From NCBI GenBank assembly GCA_943736015.1, contig OX031061.1, positions 11,541,290 through 11,605,289 of the forward strand: a stretch of DNA of 64,000 nt, given 5' to 3'. The stretch is from Tridacna crocea (taxonomy: Eukaryota; Mollusca; Bivalvia; Cardiida; Cardiidae). Positions 21,975 to 35,007 of this stretch are shown in pieces (within the stretch, counting starts at the first letter, position 1; each line of letters starts with the position of its first letter). Below the pieces are notes generated by a model that ran no database searches, had not been told where the DNA came from, and was given only the letters and a program-made list of their open reading frames with translations. A program made the translations under genes and the position numbers.

Positions 21975-23837
21975 TATTTTTATGGCCTATTTTTTTAATT
22001 CTTCAAATGAAAACAAGATTTTTTTTCATCAGAAAAAGTTTCTGCAACAGCAAACAGTTGCTTCTGAATTCTATTTTTTTGAGCAGCGGTTAAACATAAC
22101 ATTGACTTTTGACACGCACGGTCACAAAAACTGACCCTGGTATGAAAACAGGGAAATGTTCGATTTACCTTTCTTTGATTTGTGCAACAGGTATCAGTTG
22201 CCTCCGAAAGTGTCTAAGTTGATTTTACGATTTCATGCGCAGCACGTAACCGTCTCATATGGGTGAGATAGTCATCGCAACCGAATCAATGGCCCTAGTG
22301 AGAGAAAACGAAAAAAGAAAAATCCCTATATTTGACTTGACAAACAGGTGTTGTCTGCTATGAAATGTCCCATAAGTCGATTTTTTTCATGTTTTCGCAG
22401 ATACGTAACTGGCACCTACGAGGCGGTAGTCAGCGTAAATGGGTTTGTCGTCACGGCATAAAGAGATTGGAGGAAAAAAAAAAATAGAAATTTAGTTCCC
22501 TATATTTGACTTGAGAAACAGGTGTCGTCTGCTATGAAATGTCCCGTAAGTCGATTTTTCATGTTTTCGCAGATACGTAACCGGCACCCAGGAGACGGTA
22601 GTCAACGTAAATGGGTTTGTTGTCACGTACGATATATAGAGATTGGAGAAAAAAAAAAAAAATAAATAAAAGATTCAGCTCTCTTTGTTTGACTTATGCA
22701 ACAGGAAGCAGTTGCTACTGAAAGAGTCTTCAAGTCTTTTTTTAGCCACTTGTCACATCATTTTCTGGTGTTCTCGCATGTGCGTAACTGGCATGTATGA
22801 AACGGTAGTCAATGTAACTGGGTTTCTTGTTGCGGTTTGAAGATATTAGAAAAATTATGCTTCAATTCCTTGCTACTGAAAGAGTTTTCAGTCTTTTTTT
22901 AGCCACTTGTCACATTGTTTTCTGTGCTTTTCGCATGTGCGTAACTGGCACGTATGAGACGGTAAGCAACGTAACTGGGTTTCTTGTCGTGGTTTGAAGC
23001 GATTAGAAAAAATTACATTTCAGTTCCCTTTGTTTGATTTATGCAATAGGAAACAATTGCTACAGAAAGAGTTTCCAGTCTCTTTTTTAGCAACTTGTCA
23101 CATTAATTTCTGTGTGTTTTTTTTACACTGTACATTGATCATTTTGGCTTCTATGAATTTGATGTGGCCCGAGTCAGAAAATCCAATTAAAGGGTAAAGG
23201 GCGGGGGTGGGGGATCAAGGGTTTACTTTAAGGGAAGTAACTCTTGCAAGGGGCTTGAAAAGACCAAAACAAGGTCTTCTGCCACCTTGTTTTCTTGAAA
23301 TTTGGCCCTTTTTCAGTGAAATCTGGCATATGTGGATGGTGCATGCCCGGCAGTTTGCCAAGGACTGCACAGAAGCCTTTAAAAAAGACTTTAAATCCAC
23401 TTTTATGCCGTTTTTTGTTCACTGTGATTGGATCGATATATAAGGGCGCCATTTTGAAGCCCTCTGATTGGCTGACTGGGCCCATTTTGATTTCTCAAAG
23501 CCTTTCTGACTGCAAGACCGGGCCCATTTTGAATTTCTCACAGCCTCTCTGATTGGCTGTTGGCACCCATTCTCATTTCCTAAAAGCTTCTGTGATTGGC
23601 TGATTTCACAGAGGGATGAGATTTGATTGGATGATGGGGGGGGGGAGTATATGTTTATCCTTATTGACCCATTACCATACAATGACGCCTTTTTTTAACA
23701 CACATTAAAGAGAAGGCATTGGAAAATAATCTGAGAAAAGGAGACAATGCAGGTTACCAGCATTTTCTCCTTTTCCCACAATGTTTTCTACCCTATGAAA
23801 GAAAATTTTGATTATTAGTTATTCTTACATCTTACTG
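21975..23837. repeat. Repeat unit 13 (long, 1863 bp)
   Basis: Complete long unit, GACAAAC form, G-run of 10, private C-to-A at 22126. Confidence 0.95.
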
Positions 23838-25697
23838 TATTTTTATGGCCTATTTTTTTAATTCTTCAAATGAAAACAAGATTTTTTTTCATCAGAAAAA
23901 GTTTCTGCAACAGCAAACAGTTGCTTCTGAATTCTATTTTTTTGAGCAGCGGTTAAACATAACATTGACTTTTGACACGCACGGTCACCAAAACTGACCC
24001 TGGTATGAAAACAGGGAAATGTTCGATTTACCTTTCTTTGATTTGTGCAACAGGTATCAGTTGCCTCCGAAAGTGTCTAAGTTGATTTTACGATTTCATG
24101 CGCAGCACGTAACCGTCTCATATGGGTGAGATAGTCATCGCAACCGAATCAATGGCCCTAGTGAGAGAAAACGAAAAAAGAAAAATCCCTATATTTGACT
24201 TGACAAACAGGTGTTGTCTGCTATGAAATGTCCCATAAGTCGATTTTTTTCATGTTTTCGCAGATACGTAACTGGCACCTACGAGGCGGTAGTCAGCGTA
24301 AATGGGTTTGTCGTCACGGCATAAAGAGATTGGAGGAAAAAAAAAAATAGAAATTTAGTTCCCTATATTTGACTTGAGAAACAGGTGTCGTCTGCTATGA
24401 AATGTCCCGTAAGTCGATTTTTCATGTTTTCGCAGATACGTAACCGGCACCCAGGAGACGGTAGTCAACGTAAATGGGTTTGTTGTCACGTACGATATAT
24501 AGAGATTGGAGAAAAAAAAAAAAAATAAATAAAAGATTCAGCTCTCTTTGTTTGACTTATGCAACAGGAAGCAGTTGCTACTGAAAGAGTCTTCAAGTCT
24601 TTTTTTAGCCACTTGTCACATCATTTTCTGGTGTTCTCGCATGTGCGTAACTGGCATGTATGAAACGGTAGTCAATGTAACTGGGTTTCTTGTTGCGGTT
24701 TGAAGATATTAGAAAAATTATGCTTCAATTCCTTGCTACTGAAAGAGTTTTCAGTCTTTTTTTAGCCACTTGTCACATTGTTTTCTGTGCTTTTCGCATG
24801 TGCGTAACTGGCACGTATGAGACGGTAAGCAACGTAACTGGGTTTCTTGTCGTGGTTTGAAGCGATTAGAAAAAATTACATTTCAGTTCCCTTTGTTTGA
24901 TTTATGCAATAGGAAACAATTGCTACAGAAAGAGTTTCCAGTCTCTTTTTTAGCAACTTGTCACATTAATTTCTGTGTGTTTTTTTTACACTGTACATTG
25001 ATCATTTTGGCTTCTATGAATTTGATGTGGCCCGAGTCAGAAAATCCAATTAAAGGGTAAAGGGCGGGGGTGGGGGATCAAGGGTTTACTTTAAGGGAAG
25101 TAACTCTTGCAAGGGGCTTGAAAAGACCAAAACAAGGTCTTCTGCCACCTTGTTTTCTTGAAATTTGGCCCTTTTTCAGTGAAATCTGGCATATGTGGAT
25201 GGTGCATGCCCGGCAGTTTGCCAAGGACTGCACAGAAGCCTTTAAAAAAGACTTTAAATCCACTTTTATGCCGTTTTTTGTTCACTGTGATTGGATCGAT
25301 ATATAAGGGCGCCATTTTGAAGCCCTCTGATTGGCTGACTGGGCCCATTTTGATTTCTCAAAGCCTTTCTGACTGCAAGACCGGGCCCATTTTGAATTTC
25401 TCACAGCCTCTCTGATTGGCTGTTGGCACCCATTCTCATTTCCTAAAAGCTTCTGTGATTGGCTGATTTCACAGAGGGATGAGATTTGATTGGATGATGG
25501 GGGGGGGAGTATATGTTTATCCTTATTGACCCATTACCATACAATGACGCCTTTTTTTAACACACATTAAAGAGAAGGCATTGGAAAATAATCTGAGAAA
25601 AGGAGACAATGCAGGTTACCAGCATTTTCTCCTTTTCCCACAATGTTTTCTACCCTATGAAAGAAAATTTTGATTATTAGTTATTCTTACATCTTAC
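23838..25697. repeat. Repeat unit 14 (long, 1860 bp)
   Basis: Complete long unit, GACAAAC form, G-run of 9. Its 3' end runs into the 6-bp linker deletion at the junction with unit 15. Confidence 0.95.
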
Positions 25698-27555
25698 TTT
25701 ATGGCCTATTTTTTTAATTCTTCAAATGAAAACAAGATTTTTTTTCATCAGAAAAAGTTTCTGCAACAGCAAACAGTTGCTTCTGAATTCTATTTTTTTT
25801 AACAGCGGTTAAACATAACATTGACTTTTGACACGCACGGTCACCAAAACTGACCCTGGTATGAAAACAGGGAAATGTTCGATTTACCTTTCTTTGATTT
25901 GTGCAACAGGTATCAGTTGCCTCCGAAAGTGTCTAAGTTGATTTTACGATTTCATGCGCAGCACGTAACCGTCTCATATGGGTGAGATAGTCATCGCAAC
26001 CGAATCAATGGCCCTAGTGAGAGAAAACGAAAAAAGAAAAATCCCTATATTTGACTTGAGAAACAGGTGTTGTCTGCTATGAAATGTCCCATAAGTCGAT
26101 TTTTTTCATGTTTTCGCAGATACGTAACTGGCACCTACGAGGCGGTAGTCAGCGTAAATGGGTTTGTCGTCACGGCATAAAGAGATTGGAGGAAAAAAAA
26201 AAATAGAAATTTAGTTCCCTATATTTGACTTGAGAAACAGGTGTCGTCTGCTATGAAATGTCCCGTAAGTCGATTTTTCATGTTTTCGCAGATACGTAAC
26301 CGGCACCCAGGAGACGGTAGTCAACGTAAATGGGTTTGTTGTCACGTACGATATATAGAGATTGGAGAAAAAAAAAAAAAATAAATAAAAGATTCAGCTC
26401 TCTTTGTTTGACTTATGCAACAGGAAGCAGTTGCTACTGAAAGAGTCTTCAAGTCTTATTTTAGCCACTTGTCACATCATTTTCTGGTGTTCTCGCATGT
26501 GCGTAACTGGCATGTATGAAACGGTAGTCAATGTAACTGGGTTTCTTGTTGCGGTTTGAAGATATTAGAAAAATTATGCTTCAATTCCTTGCTACTGAAA
26601 GAGTTTTCAGTCTTTTTTTAGCCACTTGTCACATTGTTTTCTGTGCTTTTCGCATGTGCGTAACTGGCACGTATGAGACGGTAAGCAACGTAACTGGGTT
26701 TCTTGTCGTGGTTTGAAGCGATTAGAAAAAATTACATTTCAGTTCCCTTTGTTTGATTTATGCAATAGGAAACAATTGCTACAGAAAGAGTTTCCAGTCT
26801 CTTTTTTAGCAACTTGTCACATTAATTTCTGTGTGTTTTTTTTACACTGTACATTGATCATTTTGGCTTCTATGAATTTGATGTGGCCCGAGTCAGAAAA
26901 TCCAATTAAAGGGTAAAGGGCGGGGGTGGGGGATCAAGGGTTTACTTTAAGGGAAGTAACTCTTGCAAGGGGCTTGAAAAGACCAAAACAAGGTCTTCTG
27001 CCACCTTGTTTTCTTGAAATTTGGCCCTTTTTCAGTGAAATCTGGCATATGTGGATGGTGCATGCCCGGCAGTTTGCCAAGGACTGCACAGAAGCCTTTA
27101 AAAAAGACTTTAAATCCACTTTTATGCCGTTTTTTGTTCACTGTGATTGGATCGATATATAAGGACGCCATTTTGAAGCCCTCTGATTGGCTGACTGGGC
27201 CCATTTTGATTTCTCAAAGCCTTTCTGACTGCAAGACCGGGCCCATTTTGAATTTCTCACAGCCTCTCTGATTGGCTGTTGGCACCCATTCTCATTTCCT
27301 AAAAGCTTCTGTGATTGGCTGATTTCACAGAGGGATGAGATTTGATTGGATGATGGGGGGGGGAGTATATGTTTATCCTTATTGACCCATTACCATACAA
27401 TGACGCCTTTTTTTAACACACATTAAAGAGAAGGCATTGGAAAATAATCTGAGAAAAGGAGACAATGCAGGTTACCAGCATTTTCTCCTTTTCCCACAAT
27501 GTTTTCTACCCTATGAAAGAAAATTTTGATTATTAGTTATTCTTACATCTTACTG
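25698..27555. repeat. Repeat unit 15 (long, 1858 bp)
   Basis: Starts with a 6-bp deletion in the linker, also seen in unit 28. Two changes at 25800 and 25802 alter the end of the T-run. A at 26458 and A at 27165 match unit 9. G-run of 9. Confidence 0.95.
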
Positions 27556-29418
27556 TATTTTTATGGCCTATTTTTTTAATTCTTCAAATGAAAACAAGAT
27601 TTTTTTTCATCAGAAAAAGTTTCTGCAACAGCAAACAGTTGCTTCTGAATTCTATTTTTTTGAGCAGCGGTTAAACATAACATTGACTTTTGACACGCAC
27701 GGTCACCAAAACTGACCCTGGTATGAAAACAGGGAAATGTTCGATTTACCTTTCTTTGATTTGTGCAACAGGTATCAGTTGCCTCCGAAAGTGTCTAAGT
27801 TGATTTTACGATTTCATGCGCAGCACGTAACCGTCTCATATGGGTGAGATAGTCATCGCAACCGAATCAATGGCCCTAGTGAGAGAAAACGAAAAAAGAA
27901 AAATCCCTATATTTGACTTGAGAAACAGGTGTTGTCTGCTATGAAATGTCCCATAAGTCGATTTTTTTCATGTTTTCGCAGATACGTAACTGGCACCTAC
28001 GAGGCGGTAGTCAGCGTAAATGGGTTTGTCGTCACGGCATAAAGAGATTGGAGGAAAAAAAAAAATAGAAATTTAGTTCCCTATATTTGACTTGAGAAAC
28101 AGGTGTCGTCTGCTATGAAATGTCCCGTAAGTCGATTTTTCATGTTTTCGCAGATACGTAACCGGCACCCAGGAGACGGTAGTCAACGTAAATGGGTTTG
28201 TTGTCACGTACGATATATAGAGATTGGAGAAAAAAAAAAAAATAAATAAAAGATTCAGCTCTCTTTGTTTGACTTATGCAACAGGAAGCAGTTGCTACTG
28301 AAAGAGTCTTCAAGTCTTTTTTTAGCCACTTGTCACATCATTTTCTGGTGTTCTCGCATGTGCGTAACTGGCATGTATGAAACGGTAGTCAATGTAACTG
28401 GGTTTCTTGTTGCGGTTTGAAGATATTAGAAAAATTATGCTTCAATTCCTTGCTACTGAAAGAGTTTTCAGTCTTTTTTTAGCCACTTGTCACATTGTTT
28501 TCTGTGCTTTTCGCATGTGCGTAACTGGCACGTATGAGACGGTAAGCAACGTAACTGGGTTTCTTGTCGTGGTTTGAAGCGATTAGAAAAAATTACATTT
28601 CAGTTCCCTTTGTTTGATTTATGCAATAGGAAACAATTGCTACAGAAAGAGTTTCCAGTCTCTTTTTTAGCAACTTGTCACATTAATTTCTGTGTGTTTT
28701 TTTTACACTGTACATTGATCATTTTGGCTTCTATGAATTTGATGTGGCCCGAGTCAGAAAATCCAATTAAAGGGTAAAGGGCGGGGGTGGGGGATCAAGG
28801 GTTTACTTTAAGGGAAGTAACTCTTGCAAGGGGCTTGAAAAGACCAAAACAAGGTCTTCTGCCACCTTGTTTTCTTGAAATTTGGCCCTTTTTCAGTGAA
28901 ATCTGGCATATGTGGATGGTGCATGCCCGGCAGTTTGCCAAGGACTGCACAGAAGCCTTTAAAAAAGACTTTAAATCCACTTTTATGCCGTTTTTTGTTC
29001 ACTGTGATTGGATCGATATATAAGGGCGCCATTTTGAAGCCCTCTGATTGGCTGACTGGGCCCATTTTGATTTCTCAAAGCCTTTCTGACTGCAAGACCG
29101 GGCCCATTTTGAATTTCTCACAGCCTCTCTGATTGGCTGTTGGCACCCATTCTCATTTCCTAAAAGCTTCTGTGATTGGCTGATTTCACAGAGGGATGAG
29201 ATTTGATTGGATGATGGGGGGGGGGGAGTATATGTTTATCCTTATTGACCCATTACCATACAATGACGCCTTTTTTTAACACACATTAAAGAGAAGGCAT
29301 TGGAAAATAATCTGAGAAAAGGAGACAATGCAGGTTACCAGCATTTTCTCCTTTTCCCACAATGTTTTCTACCCTATGAAAGAAAATTTTGATTATTAGT
29401 TATTCTTACATCTTACTG
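27556..29418. repeat. Repeat unit 16 (long, 1863 bp)
   Basis: Complete long unit near consensus, G-run of 11, matching unit 10. Confidence 0.95.
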
Positions 29419-31281
29419 TATTTTTATGGCCTATTTTTTTAATTCTTCAAATGAAAACAAGATTTTTTTTCATCAGAAAAAGTTTCTGCAACAGCAAACA
29501 GTTGCTTCTGAATTCTATTTTTTTGAGCAGCGGTTAAACATAACATTGACTTTTGACACGCACGGTCACCAAAACTGACCCTGGTATGAAAACAGGGAAA
29601 TGTTCGATTTACCTTTCTTTGATTTGTGCAACAGGTATCAGTTGCCTCCGAAAGTGTCTAAGTTGATTTTACGATTTCATGCGCAGCACGTAACCGTCTC
29701 ATATGGGTGAGATAGTCATCGCAACCGAATCAATGGCCCTAGTGAGAGAAAACGAAAAAAGAAAAATCCCTATATTTGACTTGACAAACAGGTGTTGTCT
29801 GCTATGAAATGTCCCATAAGTCGATTTTTTTCATGTTTTCGCAGATACGTAACTGGCACCTACGAGGCGGTAGTCAGCGTAAATGGGTTTGTCGTCACGG
29901 CATAAAGAGATTGGAGGAAAAAAAAAAATAGAAATTTAGTTCCCTATATTTGACTTGAGAAACAGGTGTCGTCTGCTATGAAATGTCCCGTAAGTCGATT
30001 TTTCATGTTTTCGCAGATACGTAACCGGCACCCAGGAGACGGTAGTCAACGTAAATGGGTTTGTTGTCACGTACGATATATAGAGATTGGAGAAAAAAAA
30101 AATAAATAAATAAAAGATTCAGCTCTCTTTGTTTGACTTATGCAACAGGAAGCAGTTGCTACTGAAAGAGTCTTCAAGTCTTTTGTTAGCCACTTGTCAC
30201 ATCATTTTCTGGTGTTCTCGCATGTGCGTAACTGGCATGTATGAAACGGTAGTCAATGTAACTGGGTTTCTTGTTGCGGTTTGAAGATATTAGAAAAATT
30301 ATGCTTCAATTCCTTGCTACTGAAAGAGTTTTCAGTCTTTTTTTAGCCACTTGTCACATTGTTTTCTGTGCTTTTCGCATGTGCGTAACTGGCACGTATG
30401 AGACGGTAAGCAACGTAACTGGGTTTCTTGTCGTGGTTTGAAGCGATTAGAAAAAATTACATTTCAGTTCCCTTTGTTTGATTTATGCAATAGGAAACAA
30501 TTGCTACAGAAAGAGTTTCCAGTCTCTTTTTTAGCAACTTGTCACATTAATTTCTGTGTGTTTTTTTTACACTGTACATTGATCATTTTGGCTTTTATGA
30601 ATTTGATGTGGCCCGAGTCAGAAAATCCAATTAAAGGGTAAAGGGCGGGGGTGGGGGATCAAGGGTTTACTTTAAGGGAAGTAACTCTTGCAAGGGGCTT
30701 GAAAAGACCAAAACAAGGTCTTCTGCCACCTTGTTTTCTTGAAATTTGGCCCTTTTTCAGTGAAATCTGGCATATGTGGATGGTGCATGCCCGGCAGTTT
30801 GCCAAGGACTGCACAGAAGCCTTTAAAAAAGACTTTAAATCCACTTTTATGCCGTTTTTTGTTCACTGTGATTGGATCGATATATAAGGGCGCCATTTTG
30901 AAGCCCTCTGATTGGCTGACTGGGCCCATTTTGATTTCTCAAAGCCTTTCTGACTGCAAGACCGGGCCCATTTTGAATTTCTCACAGCCTCTCTGATTGG
31001 CTGTTGGCACCCATTCTCATTTCCTAAAAGCTTCTGTGATTGGCTGATTTCACAGAGGGATGAGATTTGATTGGATGATGGGGGGGGGGAGTATATGTTT
31101 ATCCTTATTGACCCATTACCATACAATGACGCCTTTTTTTAACACACATTAAAGAGAAGGCATTGGAAAATAATCTGAGAAAAGGAGACAATGCAGGTTA
31201 CCAGCATTTTCTCCTTTTCCCACAATGTTTTCTACCCTATGAAAGAAAATTTTGATTATTAGTTATTCTTACATCTTACTG
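29419..31281. repeat. Repeat unit 17 (long, 1863 bp)
   Basis: Complete long unit, G-run of 10. G at 30185 and T at 30595 match unit 11, but it has the GACAAAC form near 29783 where unit 11 has GAGAAAC, so the duplicate is mosaic. Confidence 0.95.
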
Positions 31282-33145
31282 TATTTTTATGGCCTATTTT
31301 TTTAATTCTTCAAATGAAAACAAGATTTCTTTTCATCAGAAAAAGTTTCTGCAACAGCAAACAGTTGCTTCTGAATTCTATTTTTTTGAGCAGCGGTTAA
31401 ACATAACATTGACTTTTGACACGCACGGTCACCAAAACTGACCCTGGTATGAAAACAGGGAAATGTTCGATTTACCTTTCTTTGATTTGTGCAACAGGTA
31501 TCAGTTGCCTCCGAAAGTGTCTAAGTTGATTTTACGATTTCATGCGCAGCACGTAACCGTCTCATATGGGTGAGATAGTCATCGCAACCGAATCAATGGC
31601 CCTAGTGAGAGAAAACGAAAAAAGAAAAATCCCTATATTTGACTTGACAAACAGGTGTTGTCTGCTATGAAATGTCCCATAAGTCGATTTTTTTCATGTT
31701 TTCGCAGATACGTAACTGGCACCTACGAGGCGGTAGTCAGCGTAAATGGGTTTGTCGTCACAGCATAAAGAGATTGGAGGAAAAAAAAAAATAGAAATTT
31801 AGTTCCCTATATTTGACTTGAGAAACAGGTGTCGTCTGCTATGAAATGTCCCGTAAGTCGATTTTTCATGTTTTCGCAGATACGTAACCGGCACCCAGGA
31901 GACGGTAGTCAACGTAAATGGGTTTGTTGTCACGTACGATATATAGAGATTGGAGAAAAAAAAATAAATAAATAAAAGATTCAGCTCTCTTTGTTTGACT
32001 TATGCAACAGGAAGCAGTTGCTACTGAAAGAGTCTTCAAGTCTTTTTTTAGCCACTTGTCACATCATTTTCTGGTGTTCTCGCATGTGCGTAACTGGCAT
32101 GTATGAAACGGTAGTCAATGTAACTGGGTTTCTTGTTGCGGTTTGAAGATATTAGAAAAATTATGCTTCAATTCCTTGCTACTGAAAGAGTTTTCAGTCT
32201 TTTTTTAGCCACTTGTCACATTGTTTTCTGTGCTTTTCGCATGTGCGAAACTGGCACGTATGAGACGGTAAGCAACGTAACTGGGTTTCTTGTCGTGGTT
32301 TGAAGCGATTAGAAAAAATTACATTTCAGTTCCCTTTGTTTGATTTATGCAATAGGAAACAATTGCTACAGAAAGAGTTTCCAGTCTCTTTTTTAGCAAC
32401 TTGTCACATTAATTTCTGTGTGTTTTTTTTACACTGTACATTGATCATTTTGGCTTCTATGAATTTGATGTGGCCCGAGTCAGAAAATCCAATTAAAGGG
32501 TAAAGGGCGGGGGTGGGGGATCAAGGGTTTACTTTAAGGGAAGTAACTCTTGCAAGGGGCTTGAAAAGACCAAAACAAGGTCTTCTGCCACCTTGTTTTC
32601 TTGAAATTTGGCCCTTTTTCAGTGAAATCTGGCATATGTGGATGGTGCATGCCCGGCAGTTTGCCAAGGACTGCACAGAAGCCTTTAAAAAAGACTTTAA
32701 ATCCACTTTTATGCCGTTTTTTGTTCACTGTGATTGGATCGATATATAAGGGCGCCATTTTGAAGCCCTCTGATTGGCTGACTGGGCCCATTTTGATTTC
32801 TCAAAGCCTTTCTGACTGCAAGACCGGGCCCATTTTGAATTTCTCACAGCCTCTCTGATTGGCTGTTGGCACCCATTCTCATTTCCTAAAAGCTTCTGTG
32901 ATTGGCTGATTTCACAGAGGGATGAGATTTGATTGGATGATGGGGGGGGGGGGAGTATATGTTTATCCTTATTGACCCATTACCATACAATGACGCCTTT
33001 TTTTAACACACATTAAAGAGAAGGCATTGGAAAATAATCTGAGAAAAGGAGACAATGCAGGTTACCAGCATTTTCTCCTTTTCCCACAATGTTTTCTACC
33101 CTATGAAAGAAAATTTTGATTATTAGTTATTCTTACATCTTACTG
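31282..33145. repeat. Repeat unit 18 (long, 1864 bp)
   Basis: Complete long unit. C at 31329, A at 31762 and A at 32248 match unit 12, yet the G-run is 12 against 8 in unit 12. It is the last unit with the GACAAAC form. Confidence 0.95.
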
Positions 33146-35007
33146 TATTTTTATGGCCTATTTTTTTAATTCTTCAAATGAAAACAAGATTTTTTTTCAT
33201 CAGAAAAAGTTTCTGCAACAGCAAACAGTTGCTTCTGAATTCTATTTTTTTGAGCAGCGGTTAAACATAACATTGACTTTTGACATGCACGGTCACCAAA
33301 ACTGACCCTGGTATGAAAACAGGGAAATGTTCGATTTACCTTTCTTTGATTTGTGCAACAGGTATCAGTTGCCTCCGAAAGTGTCTAAGTTGATTTTACG
33401 ATTTCATGCGCAGCACGTAACCGTCTCATATGGGTGAGATAGTCATCGCAACCGAATCAATGGCCCTAGTGAGAGAAAACGAAAAAAGAAAAATCCCTAT
33501 ATTTGACTTGAGAAACAGGTGTTGTCTGCTATGAAATGTCCCATAAGTCGATTTTTTTCATGTTTTCGCAGATACGTAACTGGCACCTACGAGGCGGTAG
33601 TCAGCGTAAATGGGTTTGTCGTCACGGCATAAAGAGATTGGAGGAAAAAAAAAAATAGAAATTTAGTTCCCTATATTTGACTTGAGAAACAGGTGTCGTC
33701 TGCTATGAAATGTCCCGTAAGTCGATTTTTCATGTTTTCGCAGATACGTAACCGGCACCCAGGAGACGGTAGTCAACGTAAATGGGTTTGTTGTCACGTA
33801 CGATATATAGAGATTGGAGAAAAAAAAAAAAATAAATAAAAGATTCAGCTCTCTTTGTTTGACTTATGCAACAGGAAGCAGTTGCTACTGAAAGAGTCTT
33901 CAAGTCTTTTTTTAGCCACTTGTCACATCATTTTCTGGTGTTCTCGCATGTGCGTAACTGGCATGTATGAAACGGTAGTCAATGTAACTGGGTTTCTTGT
34001 TGCGGTTTGAAGATATTAGAAAAATTATGCTTCAATTCCTTGCTACTGAAAGAGTTTTCAGTCTTTTTTTAGCCACTTGTCACATTGTTTTCTGTGCTTT
34101 TCGCATGTGCGTAACTGGCACGTATGAGACGGTAAGCAACGTAACTGGGTTTCTTGTCGTGGTTTGAAGCGATTAGAAAAAATTACATTTCAGTTCCCTT
34201 TGTTTGATTTATGCAATAGGAAACAATTGCTACAGAAAGAGTTTCCAGTCTCTTTTTTAGCAACTTGTCACATTAATTTCTGTGTGTTTTTTTTACACTG
34301 TACATTGATCATTTTGGCTTCTATGAATTTGATGTGGCCCGAGTCAGAAAATCCAATTAAAGGGTAAAGGGCGGGGGTGGGGGATCAAGGGTTTACTTTA
34401 AGGGAAGTAACTCTTGCAAGGGGCTTGAAAAGACCAAAACAAGGTCTTCTGCCACCTTGTTTTCTTGAAATTTGGCCCTTTTTCAGTGAAATCTGGCATA
34501 TGTGGATGGTGCATGCCCGGCAGTTTGCCAAGGACTGCACAGAAGCCTTTAAAAAAGACTTTAAATCCACTTTTATGCCGTTTTTTGTTCACTGTGATTG
34601 GATCGATATATAAGGGCGCCATTTTGAAGCCCTCTGATTGGCTGACTGGGCCCATTTTGATTTCTCAAAGCCTTTCTGACTGCAAGACCGGGCCCATTTT
34701 GAATTTCTCACAGCCTCTCTGATTGGCTGTTGGCACCCATTCTCATTTCCTAAAAGCTTCTGTGATTGGCTGATTTCACAGAGGGATGAGATTTGATTGG
34801 ATGATGGGGGGGGGGAGTATATGTTTATCCTTATTGACCCATTACCATACAATGACGCCTTTTTTTAACACACATTAAAGAGAAGGCATTGGAAAATAAT
34901 CTGAGAAAAGGAGACAATGCAGGTTACCAGCATTTTCTCCTTTTCCCACAATGTTTTCTACCCTATGAAAGAAAATTTTGATTATTAGTTATTCTTACAT
35001 CTTACTG
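33146..35007. repeat. Repeat unit 19 (long, 1862 bp)
   Basis: Complete long unit, G-run of 10, C-to-T at CpG 33286. Confidence 0.95.

Larger units (their letters stand above)
26458..32248. repeat. Higher-order repeat copy 2 (units 15-18)
   Basis: Partner positions 26458, 27165, 30185, 30595, 31329, 31762 and 32248. Unit 17 differs from unit 11 at the GAC/GAG site and unit 18 from unit 12 in G-run length, so some change or conversion followed the duplication. Confidence 0.85.
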
